A stretch of DNA of 64,000 nucleotides. Origin: Sphingomonas naasensis (lineage in GTDB: Bacteria > Pseudomonadota > Alphaproteobacteria > Sphingomonadales > Sphingomonadaceae). Position numbers and translations under genes: made by a program. The stretch covers positions 682,001 to 746,000 of the forward strand of contig NZ_SRXU01000001.1 of the NCBI RefSeq assembly GCF_004792695.1, read 5' to 3'. Below are positions 8,748-17,036 of the stretch, in pieces (the first letter of the stretch is position 1; each line of letters begins with the position of its first letter). Under the pieces are notes generated by a model. The model made no database searches and was not told where the DNA came from. It saw only the letters and a program-made list of their open reading frames with translations.

Positions 8748-9638
8748 ATGCGCCTTATTTCCCCTCTCGCGATCGCGGCCTTGCTTGCCGCCTGCTCCTC
8801 CCAGACCGGCGATCCGTCCGGACAGGCCGGCGATGCCGGCGGCACGCCGACCACCGCCGAAATGGCCGCCCCGGCCGATGCCGCGTCGGGCAATCCGGCC
8901 AACCCCGACAATGCGACGAAGCTGCCGATCTCGCTCCCGAAGCTCACCTACAGCTATGCGCTCTCCTATCTCGTCCCCGGCGACAGGATCGCCGCGACGC
9001 AGGACGCGCACCGCGATCTCTGCGAGGAGATGGGGCCGGCGCGCTGCCAGCTGATCGGGCTCGAGCGCGGCATCGGCGATGCGGAGACCAACCGCGCGAT
9101 GCTCAAGCTGCGCGTCGCCACCGCCGAGGCGCGGCGCTTCCAGATCCTGCTCGATCACGGCGTCACTGAAGCCGGCGGCCGCACCGAAAATGCCCGGATC
9201 GCCACCGACGAGGTGTCGAAGCAGATCGTCGACACCGAGGCGCGGATCCGCCAGCGCGAATTGCTCGTCGCCCGCCTCACCGAGGCGCTGCGCACCCGCA
9301 GCGGCAAGCCGTCCGAGCTGGTCGCCGCCGAGCGCAGCGTCACCGAGGCGCAGGAGGAGCTCGATCAGGCGCGCGGCTGGCTCGGCGAGCTCCGGGGCCG
9401 CGTCGCGATGTCCGAGTTCGACATCCATTACGGCGCGATCGCCCCCGCGGCCTCGGCGCAGGGGCTCGGCGTCCGGCTCGGCGAGGCCGCGCAGGGCTCG
9501 GGCGCGGTCTTCCTGATCGGGCTCAACCTGCTGCTCTCGCTGCTGATCTATGTGCTGCCCTGGCTGGCCCTGCTCGCGCTGCCGGTGCTCGTGCTGCGCG
9601 GCCTGCGCAAGCGACGCCTTCCCGCCGAAGCCGGCTGA
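8748..9638 (+). CDS. DUF4349 domain lipoprotein
   Basis: A 296-residue predicted lipoprotein: a short signal peptide with the lipobox LLAAC at residue 15 (MRLISPLAIAALLAACSS), then a Gly/Pro/Ala-rich linker. The DUF4349 body follows (ISLPKLTYSYALSYLVPGDR; a long coiled-coil helix DTEARIRQRELLVARLTEAL and LDQARGWLGELRGRVAMSEF). A C-terminal transmembrane helix (FLIGLNLLLSLLIYVLPWLA) ends in a basic cytosolic tail. The role of DUF4349 proteins is not established. AGGAG precedes the ATG. The next gene is a paralogue with the same domain order and shared upstream motif. Confidence 0.8.
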   Translation: MRLISPLAIAALLAACSSQTGDPSGQAGDAGGTPTTAEMAAPADAASGNPANPDNATKLPISLPKLTYSYALSYLVPGDRIAATQDAHRDLCEEMGPARCQLIGLERGIGDAETNRAMLKLRVATAEARRFQILLDHGVTEAGGRTENARIATDEVSKQIVDTEARIRQRELLVARLTEALRTRSGKPSELVAAERSVTEAQEELDQARGWLGELRGRVAMSEFDIHYGAIAPAASAQGLGVRLGEAAQGSGAVFLIGLNLLLSLLIYVLPWLALLALPVLVLRGLRKRRLPAEAG

Positions 9639-9645
9639 CCAGTGC

Positions 9646-9678
9646 GCCCCGCTCCGCAGCCACGACGCGGAGCGGGGC
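9646..9678 (+). terminator. strong hairpin after first DUF4349 gene
   Basis: GCCCCGCTCCGC and GCGGAGCGGGGC form a perfect 12-bp stem with a 9-nt loop, beginning 8 nt after the stop codon. There is no T-run after it, so termination would be factor-assisted or the hairpin protects the 3' end. It separates the two paralogues into distinct transcripts. Confidence 0.6.
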
Positions 9679-9749
9679 CTCACGCCCGAGAACTGTCCCG
9701 TTTCCGCACCGATCAGGCCCCCAAATCCTCGATTGCACCGCCTTTGGAA

Positions 9750-9770
9750 ATGTGATGTTGTATCATCACA
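9750..9770. promoter_or_regulatory. operator-like inverted repeat upstream of second DUF4349 gene
   Basis: TGTGATG (9751-9757) and CATCACA (9764-9770) are perfect 7-bp arms around TTGTAT. The site shares 15 of 18 bases with 8709-8726, sits 16 bp before the ATG and overlaps the likely promoter, which suggests a repressor site common to both paralogues. Confidence 0.6.
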
Positions 9771-9786
9771 ACAACAGGAGGATGGG

Positions 9787-10800
9787 ATGCCCAAACGGCT
9801 CATCATGATCGCGTCGGGCGGTTGCGCCGCGCTGGTGGTGCTCGCGACCTGCCTTTTGCTGATCCAGTCCGCCCATACCGGCAGCCAGCCCGCGCAGCAG
9901 TCGCCGGCCGCGCTCCGCGAGATGGAGGCGGCGAGCCCCCCACCCCCGCCGTCGGAGATGGTGTCCCCGCCGACATCGGTGGCGGCGCCCCCCGAAGCGA
10001 TGGCGGTCAGCGCGCCGGCCGGCAGCGAAGCGCCCCAATTGCGCGAGCCGGCCGACGGCGCCGCCGCGACCGACCCGATCGCGGTCAGCGTCCCCCAGCT
10101 CGCTTATGCCTATCAGCTCGCCTATCGCCTCCCCGGCCCGCGCATCGCCGAAGCGCAGCAGGCGCATCTCACGCTCTGCCAGAAGCTCGGGCCGACTCGC
10201 TGCCAGCTGGTGTCGATGCGCAACGGCAGCTCGGACGAAGGTTATAAGGACGCCGCGCTCCAGCTCCGCGTGGCGAGCGGCATCGCGCAGCGCTTCCGCG
10301 GCGATCTCACCCAGGCGATCGCCGATGCCGGCGGACGCCCGGTCGACACCAGCATCACCGCCGAGGACGTCTCGAAGGACATGGTCGATACCGAGGCGCG
10401 CATCCGCCAGCGCGAGATCCTCGTCGCCCGCCTCACCGAGATGCTGCGCAGCCGCCAGGGCCGCGTCTCCGAGCTGGTCGAGGCCGAACGCAGCGTCGCC
10501 GCCGCGCAGGAGGAGCTCGATCAGGCCAAGGGCTGGCTCGGCCAATTGCGCACTCGCGTCGCGCTGTCGCAGTTCCGGATCAACTATGTCCCCGCGGTCG
10601 CGGTCGAGCCTTCGCCGCGCCCGCAGTCGAACCGGCTCGCCGACGCGTTCGTCACGTCGCTCGGCGCGGTGTTCGCCTTGGGCCGCACCCTGCTGATCCT
10701 GCTCATCCTGCTCGCGCCCTGGGCAGCGATCGGTCTGGCCATCGCCCTGCCCCTGCGGCGCTGGTACAAGCGCAGATATTATCCCGCCGCCGAAGCGTGA
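9787..10800 (+). CDS. DUF4349 domain protein, paralogue of 8748-9638
   Basis: A 337-residue protein anchored by an N-terminal hydrophobic helix (LIMIASGGCAALVVLATCLLL), then a Pro/Ala-rich linker and the same DUF4349 core as its neighbour: SVPQLAYAYQLAYRLPGPRI, DTEARIRQREILVARLTEML and LDQAKGWLGQLRTRVALSQF. A C-terminal membrane helix (RTLLILLILLAPWAAIGLAI) and a basic tail complete it. GGAGG stands just upstream of the ATG. The N-terminus lacks the lipobox of the first copy, so the two differ in anchoring. The pair arose by tandem duplication; function unknown. Confidence 0.8.
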   Translation: MPKRLIMIASGGCAALVVLATCLLLIQSAHTGSQPAQQSPAALREMEAASPPPPPSEMVSPPTSVAAPPEAMAVSAPAGSEAPQLREPADGAAATDPIAVSVPQLAYAYQLAYRLPGPRIAEAQQAHLTLCQKLGPTRCQLVSMRNGSSDEGYKDAALQLRVASGIAQRFRGDLTQAIADAGGRPVDTSITAEDVSKDMVDTEARIRQREILVARLTEMLRSRQGRVSELVEAERSVAAAQEELDQAKGWLGQLRTRVALSQFRINYVPAVAVEPSPRPQSNRLADAFVTSLGAVFALGRTLLILLILLAPWAAIGLAIALPLRRWYKRRYYPAAEA

Positions 10801-10909
10801 TTGCACCGCAACACCGCATCCAGTATAGGCGCGTGCTCTTCCAGAGCCCCGGCTGCCATGCGGTGTTTCCGCACCGCCGGGGCGACGCTTTTCAGGGGTA
10901 AGAGCCACG

Positions 10910-11689
10910 ATGGCACGCCGCCGGCAGATCTACGAAGGCAAGGCAAAGATCCTTTACGAGGGTCCCGAGCCGGGCACGCTGATCCAGTATTTCAAGGACG
11001 ACGCGACTGCGTTCAACGCGCAGAAAAAGGGCACGATCAGCGGCAAGGGCGTGCTCAACAACCGGATTTCCGAGCATGTCTTCACCCTGCTCGCCGGGAT
11101 CGGCATCCCCACCCACTTCATCCGCCGGCTCAACATGCGCGAGCAGCTGATCCGCCAGGTCGAGATCGTCCCGATCGAGGTGGTGGTGCGCAACGTCGTC
11201 GCCGGCAGCCTCGCCAAGCGCCTCGGCATCGAGGAAGGCACCCCGCTGCCGCGCACGATCATCGAATATTATTTCAAGGACGATGCGCTCGGCGATCCGA
11301 TGGTCACCGACGAGCATATCCTCGCCTTCGGCTGGGCCGCGCAGGAAGAGCTGCACGACATGGCCGACATGGCGATTCGGGTGAACGACTTCCTCTCGGG
11401 GCTGTTCGCCGGAATCGGCATCCGCCTCGTCGACTTCAAGCTCGAGTTCGGCCGGATCTGGGACAATGACTATGCCCGGATCATCCTCGCCGACGAGATC
11501 AGCCCCGATGGCTGCCGCCTGTGGGACATCGCGACCAACGAGAAGCTCGACAAGGACCGTTTCCGCCGCGATCTCGGCGGCGAGGTCGAGGCCTATCAGG
11601 AAGTCGCGCGCCGGCTCGGGCTGTTCCCCGAAGGCGCCGATTCGGCGGTGCTGGATCTCGAGAGCCACCGCAAGCGCCGCGGCAAGTAA
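10910..11689 (+). CDS. purC: phosphoribosylaminoimidazole-succinocarboxamide synthase
   Basis: A 259-residue SAICAR synthetase that joins aspartate to CAIR in de novo purine synthesis, using ATP. Family motifs are clear: [11 protein letters not shown] at the N-terminus, [36 protein letters not shown] and VDFKLEFG followed by [15 protein letters not shown]. Length is normal. It is followed by a hairpin and is separated from purS and purQ by a two-gene secretion cassette, unlike the compact purC-purS-purQ order often seen in alphaproteobacteria. Confidence 0.95.
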   Translation: MARRRQIYEGKAKILYEGPEPGTLIQYFKDDATAFNAQKKGTISGKGVLNNRISEHVFTLLAGIGIPTHFIRRLNMREQLIRQVEIVPIEVVVRNVVAGSLAKRLGIEEGTPLPRTIIEYYFKDDALGDPMVTDEHILAFGWAAQEELHDMADMAIRVNDFLSGLFAGIGIRLVDFKLEFGRIWDNDYARIILADEISPDGCRLWDIATNEKLDKDRFRRDLGGEVEAYQEVARRLGLFPEGADSAVLDLESHRKRRGK

Positions 11690-11702
11690 CCGCACGTTTC
11701 CC

Positions 11703-11731
11703 GGCGGCGGAATCTTCGCGATTTCGCCGCC
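11703..11731 (+). terminator. hairpin after purC
   Basis: GGCGGCGGAATC pairs with GATTTCGCCGCC (12 bp including one G-U pair) around TTCGC, 13 nt after the purC stop. It is followed by ACGTTAAA, not a T-run. It probably closes the purC transcript ahead of the lipoprotein gene. Confidence 0.55.
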
Positions 11732-11799
11732 ACGTTAAACAGCTTCTTAACCATGGCGCGCCTAATCCTTCCGACGAATTCCGGTCAGGGGGATTACGC

Positions 11800-13014
11800 A
11801 TGCGTTCGTTTGGTAGCTTTCTCGCGCTCTCCGGCGCCTTCACGCTCGCGGCGTGCGGCGGCGATACGGGGCCGCAGACCGTAGGCGGTATTGCACCTCC
11901 CGGTGGCAGCACGCCGACGCCGACGCCGGCAAATTTCCTCGACGTCACCAGCACCACGACGTTCGACGTCGTCGGATCCTTCCAGACGCTCGACACGACG
12001 ACGACGGTATCGACCCCGGCAGGCGGCGGCACGCCGACCACCCGCGTCGCCTCGCTCTATGCCGGCAACGCCGCGACGGTAAACGCGCCCAACGGCTCGA
12101 TCAGCTACAATCCGCGCGACGGCATCTTCACCGTCCGCTTCACCGACAACGCCGCCAATGTGACCCGGACCTACAACTATCAGGATCCGGCGCACCGCAC
12201 CCAGTTCTCGGGCGGGCAGTTCGCCAGCTATCAGATCCCGAACCTCGCGACCTTCAACTATCTCCAGGTGCTCGAAGGCAACGCCCAGCCGGTGTTCTTC
12301 TATCAGCGCCCCGGCGCCACCCGCGCCGATGGCAGCAAGGCGTCGACCTTCGTGTCGCTCGCCGGCTTCTCGCGCGTCGAGGAGAGCCAGACCACCACGC
12401 CGCCCGCCAACCCGGCGACCGACCCGACGGTGACCGCCACCAACTTCAAGGGCGAGCGCGGCGCCTTCGTCTTCGGCCAGAAGACGCCGTTCAATCAGGT
12501 CCCGACCTCGGGCGAAGGCACCTATCGCGGCGATTTCCTCGCCTCGATGGTCGCCGATCCCACCGGCGGCGGCCGTTCGACCATGCAGTGGATCAGCGGC
12601 GACAGCAGCGTTGCGGTCAAGTTCGGCACCGGCCAGGTCGATCTCACCCTCACCGGTACCGTCGGCCCGGCCTATGTCCAGGGCGCGACCGTCCCCTCGC
12701 CGATCGCCGCGGGCACGAGCTTCACCGCGCGCGGCACCGCGCAGGTCAATCTCACCGGCAAGGGCGGCTTCACCGGCGTCTTCACCCAGAACACCGGTGG
12801 CCAGCAGAATGTCGGCTTCGGCAGCGGCGCCAGCTTCGTCGGCGTCGACTTCGCCAGCGTCTCGGCCGGCGGCCCCACTGCGGGCGCCAGCTCGATCGAC
12901 GGCGGCTTCTTCGGCCCGAACGCAGTCGATGTCGGCGGCAACATCCGCATCGTCGGCGGCATCCCCGATCAGCGCGTCGACATTCTCGGCGCGTTCACCG
13001 GCACCAAGCCCTAA
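11800..13014 (+). CDS. surface lipoprotein with TbpB-like C-terminal barrel, probable Slam substrate
   Basis: A 404-residue lipoprotein: signal peptide and lipobox LAAC with Cys19, then a Thr/Pro-rich linker (residues about 30-50). It is rich in small, beta-forming sequence and ends in a small barrel domain with the signature GGFFGPNAVDVGGNIRIVGG and a final DILGAFTGTK. The xFYGPxAxEVGG pattern is that of transferrin-binding-protein-B-like barrels, which Slam translocators recognise. The very next gene is such a translocator, 17 nt downstream. I infer that this protein is moved to the cell surface. Its ligand is unknown: no metal or haem motif is visible. Confidence 0.75.
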   Translation: MRSFGSFLALSGAFTLAACGGDTGPQTVGGIAPPGGSTPTPTPANFLDVTSTTTFDVVGSFQTLDTTTTVSTPAGGGTPTTRVASLYAGNAATVNAPNGSISYNPRDGIFTVRFTDNAANVTRTYNYQDPAHRTQFSGGQFASYQIPNLATFNYLQVLEGNAQPVFFYQRPGATRADGSKASTFVSLAGFSRVEESQTTTPPANPATDPTVTATNFKGERGAFVFGQKTPFNQVPTSGEGTYRGDFLASMVADPTGGGRSTMQWISGDSSVAVKFGTGQVDLTLTGTVGPAYVQGATVPSPIAAGTSFTARGTAQVNLTGKGGFTGVFTQNTGGQQNVGFGSGASFVGVDFASVSAGGPTAGASSIDGGFFGPNAVDVGGNIRIVGGIPDQRVDILGAFTGTKP

Positions 13015-13031
13015 GCCCAACCGGAGCCCAT

Positions 13032-14378
13032 ATGCGCGCGTCGCTGATCGCCGCCCTGCTCCTCCTCGGAGCGGGGTCGGTGGCCCATGCCCAGAGCTCG
13101 CCATGCGAGGGCGGCGATTGCCAGCTGCGCCTCACCCCGGCGCAGCTGCTCGCCAGCGCCGAGCGGCTGGTCGCGCTGCGGCGCTTCGACGAGGCGCGGC
13201 CGCTGATCGCGGCGCTCAAGCTCGCCCCCGGCTACACGCTCCAGACGCGTTTCCTCACCGGCCTGATCGCCGCGGAGAGCGGTGATTTCCACGCCGCCGC
13301 CGATCAGTACAAGGCGATCCTCGCCGACGATCCCAATCAGACCCGCGTCCGCCTCGAGCTCGGCAAGGCGATGATGGCGATGGGCAAGCCGCAAAGCGCC
13401 GACAAGCAGTTCCGCCTCGCCGGGCAGGATCGCGAATTGCCGCCCGAGCTCGCCAAGGCGATTCGCGGCGTGCGCGCGGTGATCCGCCAGAAGCGGGCAT
13501 GGCGGCTCGACGTCGATTTCGGCATCGCCCCCGACAGCAACATCAACAACGCCACCGGCGTCGATCAGGTGACGGTCAATCTCGGCGGCTATTCGCTGCC
13601 GCTGACGCTCGAAGACAACGCGAGGGCGCGTTCGGGCACCGGGCTCACCGCCACCGTCTCGGCCGGCGTCCGGCTTCCGGTCAGCCAGAATCTCTCGATG
13701 CTCGTCGATTTCGACGGCACCGGCAGCAACTATGCCGGCGTCGACTATGACGATTATCTCGTTCAGTTCGCCGCCGGCCCCGAGTTTCGCCTGTCGCAGG
13801 CGGTCAGCGTCTCGATCGAGGCCGTCGGGGCGCAGCGTTGGTATGGCGGGCATCTCGCCACGCGCCAGGGCGGCGTCAAGGCCGGCGCGCAGGCAACACT
13901 GGGCGCCCGCGACCGGATCGGCCTCCAGCTCGACGCGCGCCGCACCGTGGCGCTGTTCAACCATGGCTATGACGGCTGGCAGACCGGGCTCTACGCCAAT
14001 TGGGAGCATGCGCTGTCGCGCAGCCTCGTCGGTTCGGTCGGCCTGTTCGGCCGGCGCGACTGGCTGGACGCACCGGCATATTCGAGCAAGGAAGCCGGGC
14101 TGAGCCTCGCGGTCGGCGGCGAGCTGCCGCACGGGATCAACTTCAGCCTCAGCGGCACCGGCTCGCGCGCGGTCTATGACGCGGCGGTGCCGTTCTTCTC
14201 GAACGATCCGCGCCGCGACTGGCGCTGGAGCACGCGCGCGACGCTCGGCAATCGCAAGATCCGCGTGTTCGGCTTCTCGCCCGAGCTCAGCGTCACCTAT
14301 GCGCGCACCAGCTCGAACATTCCCTTCTACAGCACCGATCGGGTGCGCTTCCGCGCGGCGCTCGCCCGCTATTTCTGA
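13032..14378 (+). CDS. Slam-type surface lipoprotein assembly modifier (TPR + DUF560 barrel)
   Basis: A 448-residue outer-membrane protein: signal peptide (cleavage after AHA, about residue 21), TPR-like helices (about 30-140: [37 protein letters not shown]), and a 14-strand-type DUF560 barrel. The barrel opens with the family hallmark [13 protein letters not shown] and closes with [21 protein letters not shown]. Slam proteins (type XI secretion) flip lipoproteins with TbpB-like barrels across the outer membrane. The gene lies directly after such a lipoprotein and forms a two-gene operon with it. Family knowledge plus context makes this call firm; the physiological cargo role is not known. 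Confidence 0.85.
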   Translation: MRASLIAALLLLGAGSVAHAQSSPCEGGDCQLRLTPAQLLASAERLVALRRFDEARPLIAALKLAPGYTLQTRFLTGLIAAESGDFHAAADQYKAILADDPNQTRVRLELGKAMMAMGKPQSADKQFRLAGQDRELPPELAKAIRGVRAVIRQKRAWRLDVDFGIAPDSNINNATGVDQVTVNLGGYSLPLTLEDNARARSGTGLTATVSAGVRLPVSQNLSMLVDFDGTGSNYAGVDYDDYLVQFAAGPEFRLSQAVSVSIEAVGAQRWYGGHLATRQGGVKAGAQATLGARDRIGLQLDARRTVALFNHGYDGWQTGLYANWEHALSRSLVGSVGLFGRRDWLDAPAYSSKEAGLSLAVGGELPHGINFSLSGTGSRAVYDAAVPFFSNDPRRDWRWSTRATLGNRKIRVFGFSPELSVTYARTSSNIPFYSTDRVRFRAALARYF

Positions 14379-14418
14379 TCGCGGGCGCGAGCGCGCGGCC
14401 GTTATTTCTGATTGCGGG
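14370..14418. repeat. short direct repeat at the 3' end of the Slam gene
   Basis: TATTTCTGATCGCGGG (14370-14385, covering the stop codon) recurs as TATTTCTGATTGCGGG (14403-14418), 15 of 16 bases identical, 33 nt apart. It marks the right boundary of the two-gene cassette set between purC and purS and may be a duplication scar. Confidence 0.5.
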
Positions 14419-14447
14419 ACTCGTCCGGCCGGGCCATAGGCGCGGCC

Positions 14448-14678
14448 ATGAAGCTCCGCATCATCGTGACCCTCAAGAACGGCGTCCTCGACCCCCAGGG
14501 CAAGGCCATCCAGCACGCGCTCGGCGGCCTTGGTTTCGAAGGCGTCGACGACGTCCGCGCCGGCAAGATCTTCGAGCTCGACGTGGCCGACGGCACCAGC
14601 GACGCCGCCATCGACGAGATGTGCCGCAAGCTGCTCGCCAACACGGTGATCGAGAATTATCGGGTCGAACGCCCATGA
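14448..14678 (+). CDS. purS: phosphoribosylformylglycinamidine synthase subunit PurS
   Basis: A 76-residue subunit of the three-part FGAM synthase (PurS-PurQ-PurL) of alphaproteobacteria and Gram-positives. It shows the full small-subunit pattern: [40 protein letters not shown] and the C-terminal [11 protein letters not shown]. PurS dimers bridge the amidotransferase and synthetase subunits. The ATG overlaps nothing upstream, but its stop overlaps the purQ start (ATGA), so the two are coupled. Confidence 0.95.
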   Translation: MKLRIIVTLKNGVLDPQGKAIQHALGGLGFEGVDDVRAGKIFELDVADGTSDAAIDEMCRKLLANTVIENYRVERP

Positions 14679-15340
14679 AGACCGCGGTCATCGTCTTCCC
14701 CGGCTCCAATTGCGACCGCGACATCGCGGTGGCGCTCGAGGACGTGACCGGCACCGCGCCGGCGATGGTCTGGCACGGCGAGAGCGATCTCCCCGACGGC
14801 GTCGGGCTGATCGCCCTGCCCGGCGGCTTCTCCTATGGCGATTATCTGCGCTGCGGCGCGATCGCGGCGCGCTCGCCGGTGGTCCGCGCGGTGGTCGCGG
14901 CGGCCGAACGCGGCGTGCCGGTGATCGGCATCTGCAACGGCTTCCAGGTCCTCACCGAGACCGGTCTGCTTCCCGGCGCGCTGATGCGCAATTCGGGGCT
15001 CAACTTCGTCTGCCGCGACGTCGCGCTGACCATCGATAACAGCCAGTCGATCTTCACCAGCGGCTATCAGTCGGGCGAGACGATCACTGTCCCCGTCGCA
15101 CATCATGACGGCAATTACTTCGCCGATGCCGAGACGCTCGATCGGATCGAGGGCGAAGGCCGCGTCGCCTTCCGCTATGCCGAGGACGTCAACGGCTCGG
15201 CGCGCAACATCGCCGGGCTGCTCAACGCGAGCGGCAATGTGCTCGGCATGATGCCCCACCCCGAGCGCCGCATCGAAGCCGCGCATGGCGGCCTCGACGG
15301 CCGCCGCCTGTTCGAGGGCCTGCTCGAAGCGGTCGCCTGA
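14675..15340 (+). CDS. purQ: phosphoribosylformylglycinamidine synthase subunit PurQ
   Basis: A 221-residue class I glutamine amidotransferase subunit that supplies ammonia to FGAM synthesis. Start [16 protein letters not shown]; nucleophile cysteine in [11 protein letters not shown]; the His-Glu pair in [10 protein letters not shown] near the C-terminus. Length and motifs are standard. It overlaps purS by 4 nt. purL is not in the window. Confidence 0.95.
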   Translation: MKTAVIVFPGSNCDRDIAVALEDVTGTAPAMVWHGESDLPDGVGLIALPGGFSYGDYLRCGAIAARSPVVRAVVAAAERGVPVIGICNGFQVLTETGLLPGALMRNSGLNFVCRDVALTIDNSQSIFTSGYQSGETITVPVAHHDGNYFADAETLDRIEGEGRVAFRYAEDVNGSARNIAGLLNASGNVLGMMPHPERRIEAAHGGLDGRRLFEGLLEAVA

Positions 15341-15446
15341 GGGCGGCTGCCATCCGCCGACACGAACGGCAGCTTGCGCCCCGCAGTCGGTCTTCAGCGT
15401 CGCCGCTACGCTGCTCAAAAGCGGACGTGCGTTCAGCCTGGGGGCG

Positions 15447-15659
15447 TTAGACCCGTTGCGTTGAACGAAGCTTCCGAGCGCTCCATAAGCACAACGCGGC
15501 AAGTATACCCAAAACAAGCGCCCATCCACCTTGAAGCCAGGCATCCTCGGGCTCGTGCGCGTATTCGCGAATACTGTCAGGCAGAAACAAGAGAAAGCCC
15601 AGCGCCCCCAATATGAAAAGCGCGCCACAAGCCATGAGCAGCCATCGCAACAGGTTCAT
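15447..15659 (-). CDS. small two-helix membrane protein, 70 aa
   Basis: The ATG at 15659 gives a protein with two hydrophobic helices (LLRWLLMACGALFILGALGF and GGWALVLGILAALCLWSARK) joined by an acidic loop with DSIREYAHEPEDAW. A GTG at 15713 would add 18 residues and is less likely. I do not recognise the family. The DNA from about 15440 to 15720 looks less GC-rich than its neighbours, a hint of a different origin. No partner gene is adjacent. Confidence 0.5.
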   Translation of the reverse strand: MNLLRWLLMACGALFILGALGFLLFLPDSIREYAHEPEDAWLQGGWALVLGILAALCLWSARKLRSTQRV

Positions 15660-15713
15660 GAACTGTGGTGTAGAGGAAAGTAGATAGTGGGCAAGTGAGG
15701 CGGGAGCGGCCAC

Positions 15714-16005
15714 CCATTCTGACCAGGCGCATATCGGCAGCTATCGCCGCGTCGGCCCTAAGAGCCGTCCGTCCGCTTCCCACCCATAGCCGCCGTTCGC
15801 TCGTCCCTTGCAATGTAGGATTTCGCCTGCTGCCGTGGCCGCCGGTCCGGCGCGCGCCGACCGCGCTCTTTGACATCGTCGATTTTCCTACAGCGCCGCG
15901 CAAGATTGTTTCCTACTCGCGCAACGCGAGAGTCGTTCTACCGCGACTCTTGCGACTCTAGACCGGCGGATTCCTACAAAATGGCTGCGCGGCCTTCCTA
16001 CTCAC
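15714..16005. other. non-coding stretch with repeated TTCCTAC and a small hairpin
   Basis: No credible gene. TTCCTAC occurs four times (15885, 15910, 15971, 15995). CTCGCG-CAA-CGCGAG (15916-15930) and AGAGTCG...CGACTCT (15929-15950) form small adjacent hairpins, and CGACTCT recurs at 15953. It runs directly into the repeat element at 16006 and may belong to the same degenerate mobile or regulatory unit. Confidence 0.4.
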
Positions 16006-16114
16006 CGTCACCCCGGCCTTGTGCCGGGGTCCACCGTGCCGAGCCGGAAAAGCGGGAGGCGAGAGCGCGTCGCCTGCCTCGCGGCGGATCCCGGCACAAG
16101 GCCGGGATGACGGG
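16006..16114. repeat. inverted-repeat element, family of 6518-6627
   Basis: CGTCACCCCGGCCTTGTGCC GGGGTCC at the left end is the inverted copy of GATCCCGGCACAAGGCCGGG ATGACGGG at the right end, giving terminal inverted repeats of more than 20 bp around an approximately 55-bp centre. Same start and end as the element at 6518. Non-coding; it ends 18 bp before the stop of the hydrolase gene. Confidence 0.7.
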
Positions 16115-16132
16115 AATGTCGTCGCGCCAGCC

Positions 16133-16960
16133 CTACAGCCGTGCCTCCAGCCAGGCCTTGATGTCCGCCATCACTTCCTCCTTGCCGATATCGGCGAGCA
16201 GGTCGTGATAATGGTCCTTGTAGAGCTTGAGCGTCTTGTCGCTCGATCCGGCGGTCTCGTAGAAGAACTCGCTGCCTTTGCAGACCGTCGCCTTGTCGGC
16301 GGTGCCGTGCATGATCAGCACCGGCAGCGTCACCGTCGGGAATTCCTCGCGCAGCCGTTCGTCGGCACGGACCAGCGCGGCGACGGTCGCGGCGGGCTGG
16401 GTCTCGTCCTTGATGTACGGATCGGCGTTGAGCGTCGCCACCCAATCGGGATCGCGCGAGAAATCCTCGTTGTGCAATTTGAGCACGCCGAGCCGCGGCG
16501 CGATGTGGCTCAGCCCCTTGATCGCGGCCAGCGCGAAACCCGGCGCGGGGACCTGGAAGGCGAAGCTCTCGCAGATGAACCCGTCGATCTCGCTCTGATG
16601 ATCGAGGACGTAGCTCGCCGAGGTCACCCCGCCCGCGCTGTGCCCGAGCAGAAACACCTTCTGCCCCGGGAAACGCTGCTTCGCGATCGCGATCGTGCCC
16701 GCGACATCGGCGACATAATCGGCGACGGTCTCGACATAGAAGCGCTCGCCGGTCGAGCGGCCGCGGCCGCGCAGGTCGAGCGCGAGGACCGCATAGCCCG
16801 CCGCAACGAGCTGGTCGGCGGCCCAGAGATACTGGCCGCCATGCGAATTGACGCCGTGGCAGATCACCACCACCGCGCGGGGGGCGCCGTCGGGCTGCCA
16901 GGTGCGATAGAAGATGCTCGCGTCACCCGTGCTCGTGAACGTCGCTTCCTCGGCGGCCAT
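16133..16960 (-). CDS. alpha/beta hydrolase, monoacylglycerol-lipase type
   Basis: A 275-residue cytosolic serine hydrolase of the Hydrolase_4 (lysophospholipase/monoglyceride lipase) family. The oxyanion segment is VVVICHGVNSHGG, the nucleophile elbow is LLGHSAGG, the acid is in MHGTADKAT and the histidine in LYKDHYHDLLAD. The ATG at 16960 is chosen because a GGGAG-rich ribosome site lies just upstream; a longer reading frame has no support. The substrate is probably a monoacylglycerol or similar short ester, inferred from family only. It stands 76 bp downstream of the same-strand queuosine transporter gene. Confidence 0.85.
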   Translation of the reverse strand: MAAEEATFTSTGDASIFYRTWQPDGAPRAVVVICHGVNSHGGQYLWAADQLVAAGYAVLALDLRGRGRSTGERFYVETVADYVADVAGTIAIAKQRFPGQKVFLLGHSAGGVTSASYVLDHQSEIDGFICESFAFQVPAPGFALAAIKGLSHIAPRLGVLKLHNEDFSRDPDWVATLNADPYIKDETQPAATVAALVRADERLREEFPTVTLPVLIMHGTADKATVCKGSEFFYETAGSSDKTLKLYKDHYHDLLADIGKEEVMADIKAWLEARL

Positions 16961-17036
16961 GCCCTGCTCCCTCTCAGCGTTTCCCGAGACTGTTCCGAAA
17001 CCGCAACAATGTGCAAGTGCGCAGATTGCAGGCCGC

